A stretch of DNA of 64,000 nucleotides from Brachyspira hampsonii (GCF_002214805.1 NZ_CP019914.1:2542001-2606000); one strand, 5' to 3'. Counted from the stretch's first letter, positions 48,601 to 56,604 are shown. Translations and numbers: made by a program. The notes: generated from the letters alone by a model not told the origin.

Positions 48601-49089
48601 TATAGTTTCAGCATGTTTTGATTGTCTTAAGATATTTAAAATTTCGCTTTTTAATGTTTCCTGAATATCAATGCTGTCTTCCAATATTGCCATATTAGGG
48701 GGTATTGAAAGATACATTGCATTTTCCATAGCTATAGAATTAGCAAATGCATTTATTGTTGAAATTTTAGAACTTGTAAGTATATCTTTATAAACATTCT
48801 GCCAATATTTTTTTTCTTTTAAAGATTTTTCATCATCAGTATTTTTTATACTTTCTATTTTATTTCTTATTTTGGATCTTATTCTGAAAAGCATTTCATT
48901 AGCTGCTGCTTTTGTGAAAGTAATAACTACTATATTGGAAACTTTTTCTTTATTTTCTAATAGTTTTAAATATATTTCTGTTATAGTGCTTGTTTTACCC
49001 GTACCTGCTGATGCATTAACAAAGCATAATCTATTATCTTCAAAACATTTTATTATATCTTTTTGCTTATCATTTAAATTGAATACCAT
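45700..49089 (-). CDS. addA: AddA-like helicase-nuclease (UvrD family with RecB nuclease domain)
   Basis: A 1129-residue superfamily 1 helicase fused to a nuclease. Helicase motifs occur in order: Walker A NASAGTGKTSTI (about 24-35), motif II LILDEAQD (about 374), motif III MIVGDRKQSIYRFRNAD, motif V IMTIHKSKGLEFNNVFV (about 750), and motif VI RRLLYVALTRASNNL. Near residue 1065 is the RecB nuclease motif DLITGKIDIIT...YYILDYKV. AddAB resects double-strand breaks for RecA. The partner AddB is not in the window. The helicase is unusually Asn/Ile/Lys-rich, as in this genome generally. It faces leftward, divergent from the permease gene. Confidence 0.9.
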   Translation of the reverse strand: MVFNLNDKQKDIIKCFEDNRLCFVNASAGTGKTSTITEIYLKLLENKEKVSNIVVITFTKAAANEMLFRIRSKIRNKIESIKNTDDEKSLKEKKYWQNVYKDILTSSKISTINAFANSIAMENAMYLSIPPNMAILEDSIDIQETLKSEILNILRQSKHAETIRSLYRISTEDSKNKFAQRILQFLLKIKPRLENINRFEEKALEIIKIDDKEYDKLYNNIYNYSIELINDNLKSGKLITECKNRISLLLNKIDLIKHKEKIKKLTLEDYEYIRIALSDVSSAKLGNTKHDEFKAVLEDLKKCTVSMLNYVNILYNEENYKAVINFIKETYNHIEKVKSNIGIYSHEDMMYKAIEALENDAVSKEIRDNISALILDEAQDTSILQFDFINLIVFGQREITSTSKTDKKLMIVGDRKQSIYRFRNADVNAFTNTQENFSNYVRYLKDNYRSNSMLIDFFNDLFKSTVFVNDDINYKDEDDLDYNKKTDDKAVSLLIFNNNIEDESIHLYADDKTELEAYAIAEYIKNNYSNDYKNTVILLPTFSRLDKYLKALSDYKIPYYIDGGNKFYSREEIVLIKTFLEYLILRDHAKLPEILRSELFDIDIGNLSDFLFSLYVKNLDIKDYFPKMVYDENKYKEIESIAKSKSYYNQLKTAKELLNNIESKIHKMNAAEIIETICIDTNFYNYLMTMNDAEISYANIEKLKKIANDFENQTGNNIYDFVLNIKNTNDNEAYSAIPKLSVKSVKIMTIHKSKGLEFNNVFVAGIGGYIKSNLSDFDFIADASFIKLPVKNKHYSVDFSALNTDYNKKSELSEKRRLLYVALTRASNNLILLGEHTKEETYRSYLDKYLNDETKKYKADIISEDTKGLIKIDNIENKFITTYLYGLSVKPNEEINIKNAEEIKQKINSISKKDKKEKSNEYIKNINPSLNNIFNKNYVNISKLLDRKISRLENDINNTDNQYNDDIEVISYKDIGIIIHKMLEYFNFDKYQKEKEKYLEKIKSCILKSNNHYSKEQLTESLNTAFKKLFENNHIQNILSGNEEIISREHTFQHYDGKDLITGKIDIITKNKNDEYYILDYKVAQESGYNINKYQYQLNTYKFMFEKVLEKKYPNIDKNKIKTDIIFLK

Positions 49090-49210
49090 TTTTATATAAT
49101 AACATAAATATTTAATAATTCAAATTAAAATGCTTGAAAAATATATTATATATATTATTATAAAAACCTAATTAATTTCATTGATTAAACTTTTTATTTT
49201 TGGAGATTTT

Positions 49211-50338
49211 ATGAATAAAAACAATATAGGCTATATTTTCTTTATAGTTTTTATATTCCTGTCTATATTTATAATGTATAAATTATTAAAACCATTCGGA
49301 ATGATAATATTTTTTGCCGTTGTTTTTTATGTCATATTAAATCCTCTTTTTATAAGGGCTATGGGAAAGAGTTATAAAAAAACAGATAAAATCTCCATGA
49401 TTAAAAAAAACACTTTAGCATTGCTTTTTTCTCTTATATCTCTAATTATATTCTTAGTTCCTACAAGTATATTAGCTTATACTATAATAGTTCAGCTTAT
49501 AGATATTTCTAATATTGGTATTAAGTATTTTATGAATTTAGATGTTAATGAAGTTATTAATAATTCCAGCATAAATAACTTTCTTAAATCTCTGCCTATA
49601 GATGTGTCTATGGAAACTATATTAAAAAGAATACAGGATTCTTCTCTTTCAAATTTAACATTTATAAGTTCATATCTTACTCAGAATGTAGCGGGCTTAT
49701 TAAAAAGTACAGGCGGATTTGTAAGTTCATTTATATTTATGATGTTTTCTTTATTTTTCTTTTTTGTAGACGGAGAATATTTAATAGATCAGGTAAGAAC
49801 ATTAATTCCTATAGAGAGGAAATATATTGACAGACTTATAAAACAGGTTTCTGAAGGTATTAAAGGAATAGTTTTCGGCAATTTGTTTACAGGAATATTT
49901 CAGGGTTTTTGTGCTTTTATAGTATATACTGTATTTGGGGTTACAAATTCATTTACATTTGCATTTCTTACTATAATAGCATCTTTTATGCCTATAATAG
50001 GAACTACTATAATATGGATTCCTTTAGGGGTATTATTTGCAATAGATGGAGAAATTATCAAAGCTATTATATTTATAGTATGTTCTTGGATATTTATTAC
50101 TATACCTGATAATTTTGTTCGTCCTCTGCTTCTTGGGAACAGAATAGAGCTTCATCCATTATTTATTTTCTTTGCTATACTTGGCGGGGTATTATTTTTC
50201 GGACTTTCAGGAATAATATTGGGACCTTTGAGTTTTATACTATTCTTTGAGATTATGAAAATATACAATGAAGAGAGATTATTAGAAGAAAAAAAAGAAA
50301 GGATTGCCAAAAGAAGAAGGTTATCATCATATAAATAA
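49211..50338 (+). CDS. AI-2E-family (PerM/TqsA-like) permease
   Basis: A 375-residue inner-membrane protein from the ATG at 49211, which has GGAG 5 bases upstream; the frame also opens at a TTG at 49181. About eight hydrophobic segments are visible. The family signature region SRFLIPI-like GSFVSSFIFMMFSLFFFFVDGEYLI-type helix lies near 165-190. A C-terminal helical pair follows (IIGTTIIWIPLGVLFA, then PLLLGNRIELHPLFIFFAILGG). Members export autoinducer-2 or act as Na+/H+ antiporters; the substrate here is not known. Followed after 17 bases by a glycosyltransferase gene. Confidence 0.88.
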   Translation: MNKNNIGYIFFIVFIFLSIFIMYKLLKPFGMIIFFAVVFYVILNPLFIRAMGKSYKKTDKISMIKKNTLALLFSLISLIIFLVPTSILAYTIIVQLIDISNIGIKYFMNLDVNEVINNSSINNFLKSLPIDVSMETILKRIQDSSLSNLTFISSYLTQNVAGLLKSTGGFVSSFIFMMFSLFFFFVDGEYLIDQVRTLIPIERKYIDRLIKQVSEGIKGIVFGNLFTGIFQGFCAFIVYTVFGVTNSFTFAFLTIIASFMPIIGTTIIWIPLGVLFAIDGEIIKAIIFIVCSWIFITIPDNFVRPLLLGNRIELHPLFIFFAILGGVLFFGLSGIILGPLSFILFFEIMKIYNEERLLEEKKERIAKRRRLSSYK

Positions 50339-50355
50339 TCATAAGAGTTTTATGT

Positions 50356-51345
50356 ATGACAAAGATATTGATTATAGGAATGAATTATATAGGAGATACA
50401 ATATTTATAACTCCGCTTATAAGAGCTTTGAAAAAACACTATAATGACTGTAGTATTGATGTTGTAAATGGTATAAGAGGAATAGATATTTTAAGAGAAA
50501 ATCCTTGTATAAATAATATTATAATTGGAGATGATAAAGTATCAGAATATATAAGCAATCAGAATTATGATATAGGTATTTCTGCCACAACCGCATTTTA
50601 CGGAGCTTCACTTTTATATAAAGCAAAAATACCAATAAGGGCAGGAGTAAACAGTGAATGCCGAGGATTTCTTCTTAATAAAAAAACTTCTTGGAAAAAA
50701 CATAAAAGGCATATAGTAGATACAATTCTTTCTATATTGAAGCCTATGAATATAGAAGATGATGGTATTAATACAGAGATTTTTTTAAGTGAAAAAGAAA
50801 ATGAATTCGGTATTAGTAAAATGGGAAATTATAAGAATGCCTTGCTTGTTCATGGAGGGGCTACTAGAATAAGTAAGAGATACGGCATAGATAATTTTTC
50901 AAAACTTATAGATTTATTTTATAAGGAAAAACAGGTTCCTATAATATTAATAGGTTCTAAAGATGATTTAGATTTTTCTAATGAAATGAATAAAAGATTA
51001 GGAAATATAATAGCTGATGATTTTACTAATAAATTGAGTATTAGAGAGCTTATATCTGTGATTAAACATTCTTATGCATTGATTGGAGGAGACAGTGCCC
51101 CTTTACATATAGCTAATGCATGCAATATATATTCTATAGGTATATTCGGAGATACTTTGCCGTTGATCTACGGAGCTAGGGGAGAAAAGGCTTTTAATAT
51201 AGAGGCTAGAAAAAAATATTGTACAGCATTAAAAAGTTTTCGATGTGAATATATAAAAAGAGGCTGCAAAACTATTGACTGCTTAAAAAAACTTGAGGCT
51301 GAAGAAATTCTGCCTGTGCTTTTGTCTGTTTATAAAGATATTTGA
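50356..51345 (+). CDS. Glycosyltransferase family 9 (heptosyltransferase-like)
   Basis: A 329-residue GT-B enzyme of family 9. The N-terminal domain starts ILIIGMNYIGDTIFITPLIRALKK (the N-terminal nucleotide-sugar-acceptor motif). The C-terminal domain has the donor site LVHGGATRISKRYG and the GGDSAPLHIANACN loop (about 236-250), typical for heptosyltransferases. Such enzymes add sugars to lipooligosaccharide cores at the inner face of the membrane. A cluster of Cys residues lies near the C-terminus (KKYCTALKSFRCEY, GCKTIDC). It is co-directional with and 17 bases from the permease gene. Confidence 0.85.
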   Translation: MTKILIIGMNYIGDTIFITPLIRALKKHYNDCSIDVVNGIRGIDILRENPCINNIIIGDDKVSEYISNQNYDIGISATTAFYGASLLYKAKIPIRAGVNSECRGFLLNKKTSWKKHKRHIVDTILSILKPMNIEDDGINTEIFLSEKENEFGISKMGNYKNALLVHGGATRISKRYGIDNFSKLIDLFYKEKQVPIILIGSKDDLDFSNEMNKRLGNIIADDFTNKLSIRELISVIKHSYALIGGDSAPLHIANACNIYSIGIFGDTLPLIYGARGEKAFNIEARKKYCTALKSFRCEYIKRGCKTIDCLKKLEAEEILPVLLSVYKDI

Positions 51346-51507
51346 TTTTATTTTTACAAAGTATTATTTTATGAATTAAATTTATTACATTTTCTTTCTT
51401 GAAAAAATATAACTTTATTATAAAATATATGTTAATAGCATTATTTTTTATTAAAAATTTTATTTTTTGCTTATATAATAGTTTTATATAAATATTAATT
51501 GAGGTTT

Positions 51508-52758
51508 ATGACGACTATGGAATTTACATTGAATAAGCTATATTTATTTATATTTTTATCTTTATTTTTTGTATCTTGTGCTACAACTTCTAAAAGTACA
51601 TCAAGCGGCGGTGTATATGTAGGAGAAGATACAGGAGAAATAGGAATAGTTAATAATTGGAAGAATCCTGATTTTAAGGGCGGAAAAACTACAAAAATAA
51701 CTGTTGAAGGTTATGCATCTGCTGACGGAAGAGGCGAGGCTGATGCTATAGAAAGAGCTATCGAGAGTGCTAAAAGAAATGCTGTTGAACAGGCTGTTGG
51801 TTCTATAGTTCAGGGTAATACCTTAGTAGAAAATAACAGACTTATAAGCTCTAAAATATATGATAATACAACAGGTTATATATCAGCGTATAAAGTTATT
51901 AATATATCTAAATCCGGTTCTGTTTGGTATTCTAAGATAGAAGCTACAGTTGGAGTGGATATGATAGAGGATAATCTTCAGGCAATGGGCATACTTATGG
52001 ATAGGAAAAATCTTCCTCTTATAGTTGTGCTTGTTACTGATGAAACAGGAAATTTAAGCGAATCTTTTAATGTAGAATTAGAAAAAAATATGAGTGAGAA
52101 AGGATTTAAATTTGTTAGTGCTTCATCATTGCAAAGTGTAATGAGAAAAGAAAATATAAGCTATGAAGATACAAGAGGTTTTCGTTCATCATCATCTATA
52201 AAAAAAATAGCCGATGCCACAGGAGCACAAATAGCAATAATAGGAAAAGCTGATGCTGCTTTCTTTACAACCATACAAGGCACTGCTATGAAAAGTTACA
52301 GAAGTGATGTTGCAATAACTGCAATTAATATATCAGATTATACTACTATAGCCCGTGCTACACATCAGGCAGGAGGTGTTGGAGGAAGCGATAAGGATGC
52401 ACATTCTATAGCTTTGGTGAAATCAGCAGATTATGTATCAGATGATTTTGTTAATCAAATAGTTAATAAATGGCAGAGTGAAGTTCAAAACGGCACAGAG
52501 TATACTATATATGTAAACGGACTTGATTTTGATGAATCTATTGGTTTTGAAGATGCGTTGAAAAAGAATATAGGAGGATTAAAAAATGTTTATAATAGAG
52601 GAGTATCAGGAGAATCTTCCAGATATGTTGTTACTTATGTAGGAAGCAGCAGAGATTTGGCAGTTGATATTAATTCTAAAGCTAAAAATATGGGCTATCA
52701 GATAATAATAAGCAGTTTTGACGATAAGACTATCACTTTAAAGGCAAGTAAGAGGTAA
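51508..52758 (+). CDS. FlgT/LPP20-like lipoprotein
   Basis: A 416-residue lipoprotein if the ATG at 51508 is used; an ATG at 51517 is also possible and a TTG opens the frame at 51499. GAGG (51501-51504) is nearest 51508. The signal peptide ends in VSC followed by ATTSKS, a lipobox. Residues about 60-150 (DAIERAIESAKRNAVEQAVGSIV, then SKIYDNTTGYISAYKVI) have the repeated-helix pattern of LPP20 and of the N-terminal FlgT domain. A second alpha-beta domain follows (GKADAAFFTTIQGTAM). FlgT helps build the flagellar outer ring in some bacteria. Function in this spirochaete is unknown. queH follows 9 bases later. Confidence 0.72.
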   Translation: MTTMEFTLNKLYLFIFLSLFFVSCATTSKSTSSGGVYVGEDTGEIGIVNNWKNPDFKGGKTTKITVEGYASADGRGEADAIERAIESAKRNAVEQAVGSIVQGNTLVENNRLISSKIYDNTTGYISAYKVINISKSGSVWYSKIEATVGVDMIEDNLQAMGILMDRKNLPLIVVLVTDETGNLSESFNVELEKNMSEKGFKFVSASSLQSVMRKENISYEDTRGFRSSSSIKKIADATGAQIAIIGKADAAFFTTIQGTAMKSYRSDVAITAINISDYTTIARATHQAGGVGGSDKDAHSIALVKSADYVSDDFVNQIVNKWQSEVQNGTEYTIYVNGLDFDESIGFEDALKKNIGGLKNVYNRGVSGESSRYVVTYVGSSRDLAVDINSKAKNMGYQIIISSFDDKTITLKASKR

Positions 52759-52767
52759 TTTTTAGTT

Positions 52768-53313
52768 ATGGAAATTAAAGAAAAATTGGTTGTTCATACT
52801 TGCTGTGCTGTTTGTATGAGTTATCCGCGTACTATTTTAGAGGATTATGATTCTGTATTTTATTTTTATAATCCTAATATATATCCTATTGAAGAATATC
52901 AAAGAAGAAGAGATGAGTTTATAAATTATACTAGAGCTTTGGGCATAAAAACTTATATATCTGAAGAAGATAATGATGTTGCTGAATGGTACAATGATAT
53001 AAAAGGTTTTGAGAATGAGCCTGAAAAAGGTGCTAGATGCAGTATTTGTTTTAGGCATAGAATGAAAAAGGCTTTTGAATATGCTGCTAGTATAAATGCC
53101 AAGTATGTTGCCACTGTAATGACTGTAAGCCCGCATAAAAACAGCAAGGTTATTGAGATGATAGGTAAAAGTTTAGCTGAGAGTTATGAGGGGATAGAGT
53201 ATTTGCATTTTGATTTTAAAAAGAAAGAAGGGTTTAAAAAGACTAATATAATAGCTAATGAAGCAGGACTTTACAGGCAGCATTATTGCGGATGTGAATT
53301 TAGTATAAGATAA
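52768..53313 (+). CDS. queH: Epoxyqueuosine reductase QueH
   Basis: A 181-residue QueH protein (formerly DUF208), which reduces epoxyqueuosine to queuosine in the wobble base of certain tRNAs. The full cysteine set is present: Cys12, Cys13 and Cys16 in HTCCAVCMS, CSIC near 90-94, and CGC near the C-terminus (YRQHYCGCEF). These bind a 4Fe-4S cluster and a second metal. The motif FYNPNIYP that follows the first Cys group is also typical. Length is normal. It begins 9 bases after the lipoprotein gene. No other queuosine gene lies in the window, so it may serve a salvage route. Confidence 0.94.
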   Translation: MEIKEKLVVHTCCAVCMSYPRTILEDYDSVFYFYNPNIYPIEEYQRRRDEFINYTRALGIKTYISEEDNDVAEWYNDIKGFENEPEKGARCSICFRHRMKKAFEYAASINAKYVATVMTVSPHKNSKVIEMIGKSLAESYEGIEYLHFDFKKKEGFKKTNIIANEAGLYRQHYCGCEFSIR

Positions 53314-53324
53314 TTTAATATTAA

Positions 53325-53684
53325 TTATTTATTTTTTTCTTCATTTTTCATAATATTATTTAACTGATCTATAATATCTCCTATAAAATCCAATTTGTTT
53401 TTTTCAAATTTTTTAAGTTTTTCCGATATTGCAAATATTTTTTCTTCTGAAGATTTTAAATAGTATATTTTAATATTTAATAATATATCTGGAGAAGTTT
53501 CTAATGCTTTACAGATTTTATTTAGATTTTTAATTGATATATTTCTATTTCCAACTTCAACACCTTGAAGGTATTTTCCAGAAAGTGAAGATTGTTCAGC
53601 TAATTCATCTATAGTCATTTTTTTATTTTTTCTTAATTCTCTTATATTTTGACCTAGATTTTTTAATACTGGTTCTGTATTCAT
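53325..53684 (-). CDS. XRE-family transcriptional regulator
   Basis: A small protein of 119 residues with an N-terminal helix-turn-helix of the Cro/CI (XRE) type, about residues 9-66 (IRELRKNKKMTIDELAEQSS, YLQGVEVGNRNISIKNLNKICKALE). The tail is charged and lacks a ligand domain. The ATG at 53684 is chosen because GGAG lies nine bases before it; the frame opens five codons earlier. The gene converges with queH and is 185 bases from the YjfB-like gene pair upstream. Its targets are unknown. Phage- or plasmid-type repressors have this size, but nothing prophage-like is adjacent. Confidence 0.88.
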   Translation of the reverse strand: MNTEPVLKNLGQNIRELRKNKKMTIDELAEQSSLSGKYLQGVEVGNRNISIKNLNKICKALETSPDILLNIKIYYLKSSEEKIFAISEKLKKFEKNKLDFIGDIIDQLNNIMKNEEKNK

Positions 53685-53807
53685 AATAAAAAACTCCATT
53701 TATACTTGTGTATATTTATTATGATATATAAAAAATTTAATTAAAAAAACAATTTATAATTTGATTATTTGTAAAAAAAGTATATTTTGGTATTTTATAG
53801 TTGGTAT

Positions 53808-53848
53808 AAAAAATGAAAAAGCTGCCAATAATAAATATCAGCAGCCTT
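53808..53848 (-). terminator. Intrinsic terminator after the first YjfB-like gene
   Basis: On the minus strand AAGGCTGCTGA (53848-53838) pairs with TTGGCAGCTTT (53828-53818), 11 pairs with a few G-U wobbles, followed by T residues. The stem lies 21 bases past the stop. Confidence 0.82.
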
Positions 53849-53868
53849 ACAAAATTACTTTACTTTAA

Positions 53869-54057
53869 TTAAGCATAAGTGCTTAATCTTTCACCTACAC
53901 CAGGTCTCATAGGTGCAGAAACAGCTTGAGGCTGAATGCTAGTCATAATTTTGTCAACAGCCTGAGCTTGCATATCTGAAGTTTTTCTTATCATGCTTAA
54001 AGAAATATCTTGTTTAAGCATTCCAGTAGAATAAGAAGTATAAGCTGAAAGATCCAT
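53869..54057 (-). CDS. YjfB-like small motility-associated protein, copy 1
   Basis: A 62-residue protein of the YjfB-like putative motility family, with an amphipathic start (MDLSAYTSYSTGML) and the family-like helix DISLSMIRKTSDMQAQAVDKIM, ending SAPMRPGVGERLSTYA. Family members are linked to flagellar motility by context, but their job is not known. A strong ribosome site (GGAGGG) and a good promoter (TTTACA, 18 bases, TATAAT) upstream suggest high expression. A related gene lies 247 bases upstream. Confidence 0.72.
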   Translation of the reverse strand: MDLSAYTSYSTGMLKQDISLSMIRKTSDMQAQAVDKIMTSIQPQAVSAPMRPGVGERLSTYA

Positions 54058-54081
54058 ATATTCCCTCCATTTAATTTATAA

Positions 54082-54111
54082 ATTATAACAAATTTACGAT
54101 GTAATTGTAAA
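54082..54111 (-). promoter_or_regulatory. Promoter of YjfB-like copy 1
   Basis: On the minus strand, TTTACA (54111-54106), an 18-base spacer, and a perfect -10 TATAAT (54087-54082), about 25 bases before the ATG at 54057. The spacer is one base longer than the optimum. Confidence 0.6.
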
Positions 54112-54224
54112 TCAATGTAAGATTAAATCAAGGAAAATATTAAAAAATATTAAAAAATAAATGCTATAGAATATGTTATGATAACAATAGAGTTTACATA
54201 ATATAGTTTTTTGCTTAAAAATTA

Positions 54225-54294
54225 TGACCAATTATGTTTTTATTATTTTTATTTTTTATCAACTTAAGCAATATAACTTTTACATAATTGGTCA
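54225..54294 (-). terminator. Inverted repeat downstream of YjfB-like copy 2, possible terminator
   Basis: TGACCAATTATGT (54225-54237) is the exact inverse complement of ACATAATTGGTCA (54282-54294). The 44-base loop is long and A/T-rich; on the minus strand the second arm is followed by TAATTTTTAAG. It lies 10 bases past the stop of copy 2. It could also be a protein-binding site. Confidence 0.45.
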
Positions 54295-54304
54295 AAACTG
54301 ATAA

Positions 54305-54502
54305 TTAAGCATATACATCCAAAGTCTTTCCAATATTGTTATTTATAGGAGCAGATGATCCCTGAGGAGTTACCATACTTGCAACTTTATCAGCAGATTG
54401 GGCTGAGCTGTAAGCTGAAGAGTTGTAAACATTTAATCCTGCAGAAGTCATATGTCTAGTCAATGGAAACATTTCAGATGAATAAATAGAATAAACTCCC
54501 AT
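54305..54502 (-). CDS. YjfB-like small motility-associated protein, copy 2
   Basis: A 65-residue paralogue of the gene at 53869, beginning MGVYSIYSSEMFPL, with a central helix (YSSAQSADKVASMV) and the shared ending SAPINNNIGKTLDVYA (compare SAPMRPGVGERLSTYA in copy 1). The two differ strongly in the first 30 residues but keep the -SAP-G-L-YA tail. A strong ribosome site (GGAGG) precedes the ATG. The separate position of copy 1 and its own promoter suggest independent control. Confidence 0.7.
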   Translation of the reverse strand: MGVYSIYSSEMFPLTRHMTSAGLNVYNSSAYSSAQSADKVASMVTPQGSSAPINNNIGKTLDVYA

Positions 54503-54672
54503 TTAATACCTCCAAAGACTTATTATACATATAATATCGGAATATTTATTATTAAAATAAAGAAAAATCTAAAAAATGTAAAAAATATATTAATTTTTAT
54601 AATTGGAAATTTAAGAGAAAATATAAGTAATATTATTTAATATAGTATTATGATATTTTTTATTAAAAAATA

Positions 54673-54701
54673 TTGACTTATTTTTTAATAATACATATAC
54701 T
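54673..54701 (+). promoter_or_regulatory. Promoter of the CoADR-rhodanese gene
   Basis: TTGACT (54673-54678), exactly 17 bases, then TATACT (54696-54701). The -10 box lies inside the palindrome at 54695-54709, so a protein bound there would block RNA polymerase. The start of transcription should be near 54708, 30 bases before the ATG at 54741. Confidence 0.7.
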
Positions 54702-54709
54702 AGGTATAT
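54695..54709. promoter_or_regulatory. Palindromic operator-like site overlapping the -10 box
   Basis: ATATAC-TAG-GTATAT is a perfect inverted repeat with a 3-base centre. It resembles the ATAC...GTAT ends of sites bound by CsoR/CstR-type repressors. The gene downstream makes a sulfane-sulfur enzyme, and a CstR-like regulator is encoded next. Binding is not shown. Confidence 0.5.
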
Positions 54710-54740
54710 AATATAAAATATTATCAGGGAGTTTTTTGCT

Positions 54741-56429
54741 ATGAAAAAAATATTAATAGTAGGTGGTGTTGCAGGCGGTGCTTCTGCAGCTGCAAGACTT
54801 AGAAGATTGAATGAAGAAGATAAAATAATAATGTTTGAGAAAGGTCCTCATGTATCTTTTTCTAATTGCTCTCTTCCTTATCATATAGGAGGACTTATCC
54901 CAAATGAAGAAACTTTACTTTTGATGAATCCTGAGAAATTTTTAAAACAATTCAATGTAGATGCAAGAGTTAATAGCGAAGTTGTTGCTATAGACAGGAA
55001 AAATAAAGAGGTTGTAGTTGTATCTGAAGGCAGAGAATATAGAGAAAGCTATGATAAACTTATACTTTCAATGGGGGCTAAGCCTATAGTTCCTTCTATA
55101 AAAGGAATCGAAAAAGTTAATGTATTTACAGTAAGGAATGTTGTTGATATAAGCAAAATACATAATTTTCTTAATGGAAAGCCAAATGCTAAGGTATCTG
55201 TTATAGGCGGCGGATTTATAGGTATTGAGATGGCTGAGAATTTAAAAAAGGTAGGATATGATGTAACTATTGTAGAAGCATTGCCTCAGATAATGAAGCC
55301 TTTTGATTATGATATGGTTCAAATTCTTCACAGAGAAATTATGGACAATGGTGTTAATTTAATAGTTAATGATAAAGTTGATAGCTTCGATACAAATACA
55401 GTTATTTTAGCTTCAGGTAAGAAAATAGAGGCGGATGCTGTTATTCTTGCTATAGGCGTTGCTCCTGAAACTGATATTGCTGTCAAGGCAGGAATAGAAT
55501 TAGGAAAAACTAAGGCTATAAAAGTTGATTCTACTTATAGGACTAATGATAAAGATATTTATGCAGTTGGAGATGCTATAGAAGTATATAGTCCTTTATT
55601 CAATGATTATTACAGACTTCCTTTAGCAGGTCCGGCTCAGAAACAGGCTAGGGCTGTTGCTGATCATATTAATGGACGAACAGTTGATAACAGAGGATTT
55701 ATAAGTTCATCAGTTATTAAAGTATTCGGATATAATGGAGCTTCTACAGGGCTTTCTGAAGGATTCATTAAAACTATGAATTTGAATATTGATTATGATA
55801 CTGTAGAAATTATTCCTTTTGACGGCGTATCAATTATGCCTAATGCAAGATTGATGCATTTTAAACTAATATATGAAGTTCCTACAGGAAAAGTACTAGG
55901 TGCTCAGGCTATAGGTAAAGGAAATGTTGATAAGAGAATAGATGTTATAGCAACTATTATCAAATTAGGCGGAACTATAGATGATCTTAAAGATTTAGAA
56001 TTATGCTATGCTCCTTCATTCGGCACTGCTAAAGATGTTGTTAATTTTGCTGGTTATGTTGCTTCTAATTTAAGAAATGGAGATTATAAACAGGTTCATT
56101 TCAGCCAAGTAAGAGAATTAGTAGAAAAAGATTCTTATTTCTTAGATGTAAGACCGCCTGAAGATTTTGCGGTAGGACATTTAGAAAAAGCTGTTAATAT
56201 ACCTCTTGGGGCTTTAAGAAGCAGATATAATGAGATACCTAAAGATAAAACAGTATATGTAACTTGCAAAACAGGTTTAACTAGCTATACGGCATGCAAA
56301 ATACTTCAGAATATAGGATTCAATAATGTTGTTAATGTTTCAGGCGGATTTGTAGGCTTATCACAATATGAATATTTTAATGATAAAACTACAGGAAGAA
56401 AACCTATATTAACAGGATATTTTGGATAA
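54741..56429 (+). CDS. CoA-disulfide reductase with C-terminal rhodanese domain
   Basis: A 562-residue flavoprotein. Residues 1-450 form a pyridine nucleotide-disulfide oxidoreductase: FAD site GGVAGGASAAARLRR (8-22), the redox Cys43 in SFSNCSLPYHIGG, and NAD site VSVIGGGFIGIEMAENL (about 152-168). Another FAD loop is YAVGDAIE. Residues about 465-562 form a rhodanese (LDVRPPEDFAVGHL, active-site loop CKTGLTSY with Cys509). CoADR-Rhd enzymes reduce CoA persulfides and disulfides with NAD(P)H and help handle sulfane sulfur and oxidative stress. GGGAG precedes ATG. It is under a promoter with an overlapping palindrome. A terminator follows, before the rhodanese-CstR gene. Confidence 0.93.
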   Translation: MKKILIVGGVAGGASAAARLRRLNEEDKIIMFEKGPHVSFSNCSLPYHIGGLIPNEETLLLMNPEKFLKQFNVDARVNSEVVAIDRKNKEVVVVSEGREYRESYDKLILSMGAKPIVPSIKGIEKVNVFTVRNVVDISKIHNFLNGKPNAKVSVIGGGFIGIEMAENLKKVGYDVTIVEALPQIMKPFDYDMVQILHREIMDNGVNLIVNDKVDSFDTNTVILASGKKIEADAVILAIGVAPETDIAVKAGIELGKTKAIKVDSTYRTNDKDIYAVGDAIEVYSPLFNDYYRLPLAGPAQKQARAVADHINGRTVDNRGFISSSVIKVFGYNGASTGLSEGFIKTMNLNIDYDTVEIIPFDGVSIMPNARLMHFKLIYEVPTGKVLGAQAIGKGNVDKRIDVIATIIKLGGTIDDLKDLELCYAPSFGTAKDVVNFAGYVASNLRNGDYKQVHFSQVRELVEKDSYFLDVRPPEDFAVGHLEKAVNIPLGALRSRYNEIPKDKTVYVTCKTGLTSYTACKILQNIGFNNVVNVSGGFVGLSQYEYFNDKTTGRKPILTGYFG

Positions 56430-56458
56430 ATTTATATTTGTATACCTTAATAATAAAT

Positions 56459-56497
56459 ATAAAGAGCTATTTTTTTATTAAATGGCTCTTTTTTTGT
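56459..56497 (+). terminator. Intrinsic terminator after the CoADR-rhodanese gene
   Basis: AAAGAGC (56461-56467) pairs exactly with GCTCTTT (56485-56491), loop 17 bases, followed by a T run to 56497. Confidence 0.82.
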
Positions 56498-56567
56498 TAT
56501 AAATGTATAAATTCAAATTTTTTTATAAAAAAATGTTTTATAATTTTATTTTTTTTGTATTATATTA

Positions 56568-56583
56568 TATAATACAAATGTAT
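56568..56583 (+). promoter_or_regulatory. -10 box with an overlapping palindrome upstream of the rhodanese-CstR gene
   Basis: TATAAT (56568-56573) runs into ATACA-AA-TGTAT (56572-56583), a perfect inverted repeat with a 2-base centre. The -35 region (about 56545) is only T-rich. The placement mirrors the site at 54695-54709, which suggests autoregulation by the repressor encoded downstream. Confidence 0.45.
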
Positions 56584-56604
56584 ACTTTTAACAAGGATTG
56601 AAAT

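Noticed and set aside
45700-49089. AddA-like gene as part of a defence system
   Set aside because: The motifs and length fit housekeeping AddA recombination; nothing adjacent supports a defence module.
53325-53684. XRE regulator as an antitoxin or prophage repressor
   Set aside because: No small toxin gene or phage gene lies next to it; a plain regulator is the simplest reading.
54704-54712. TATAAT at 54707 as the -10 box of the CoADR gene
   Set aside because: It is 28 bases from TTGACT and no other -35 fits; TATACT at 54696 has the exact 17-base spacing.
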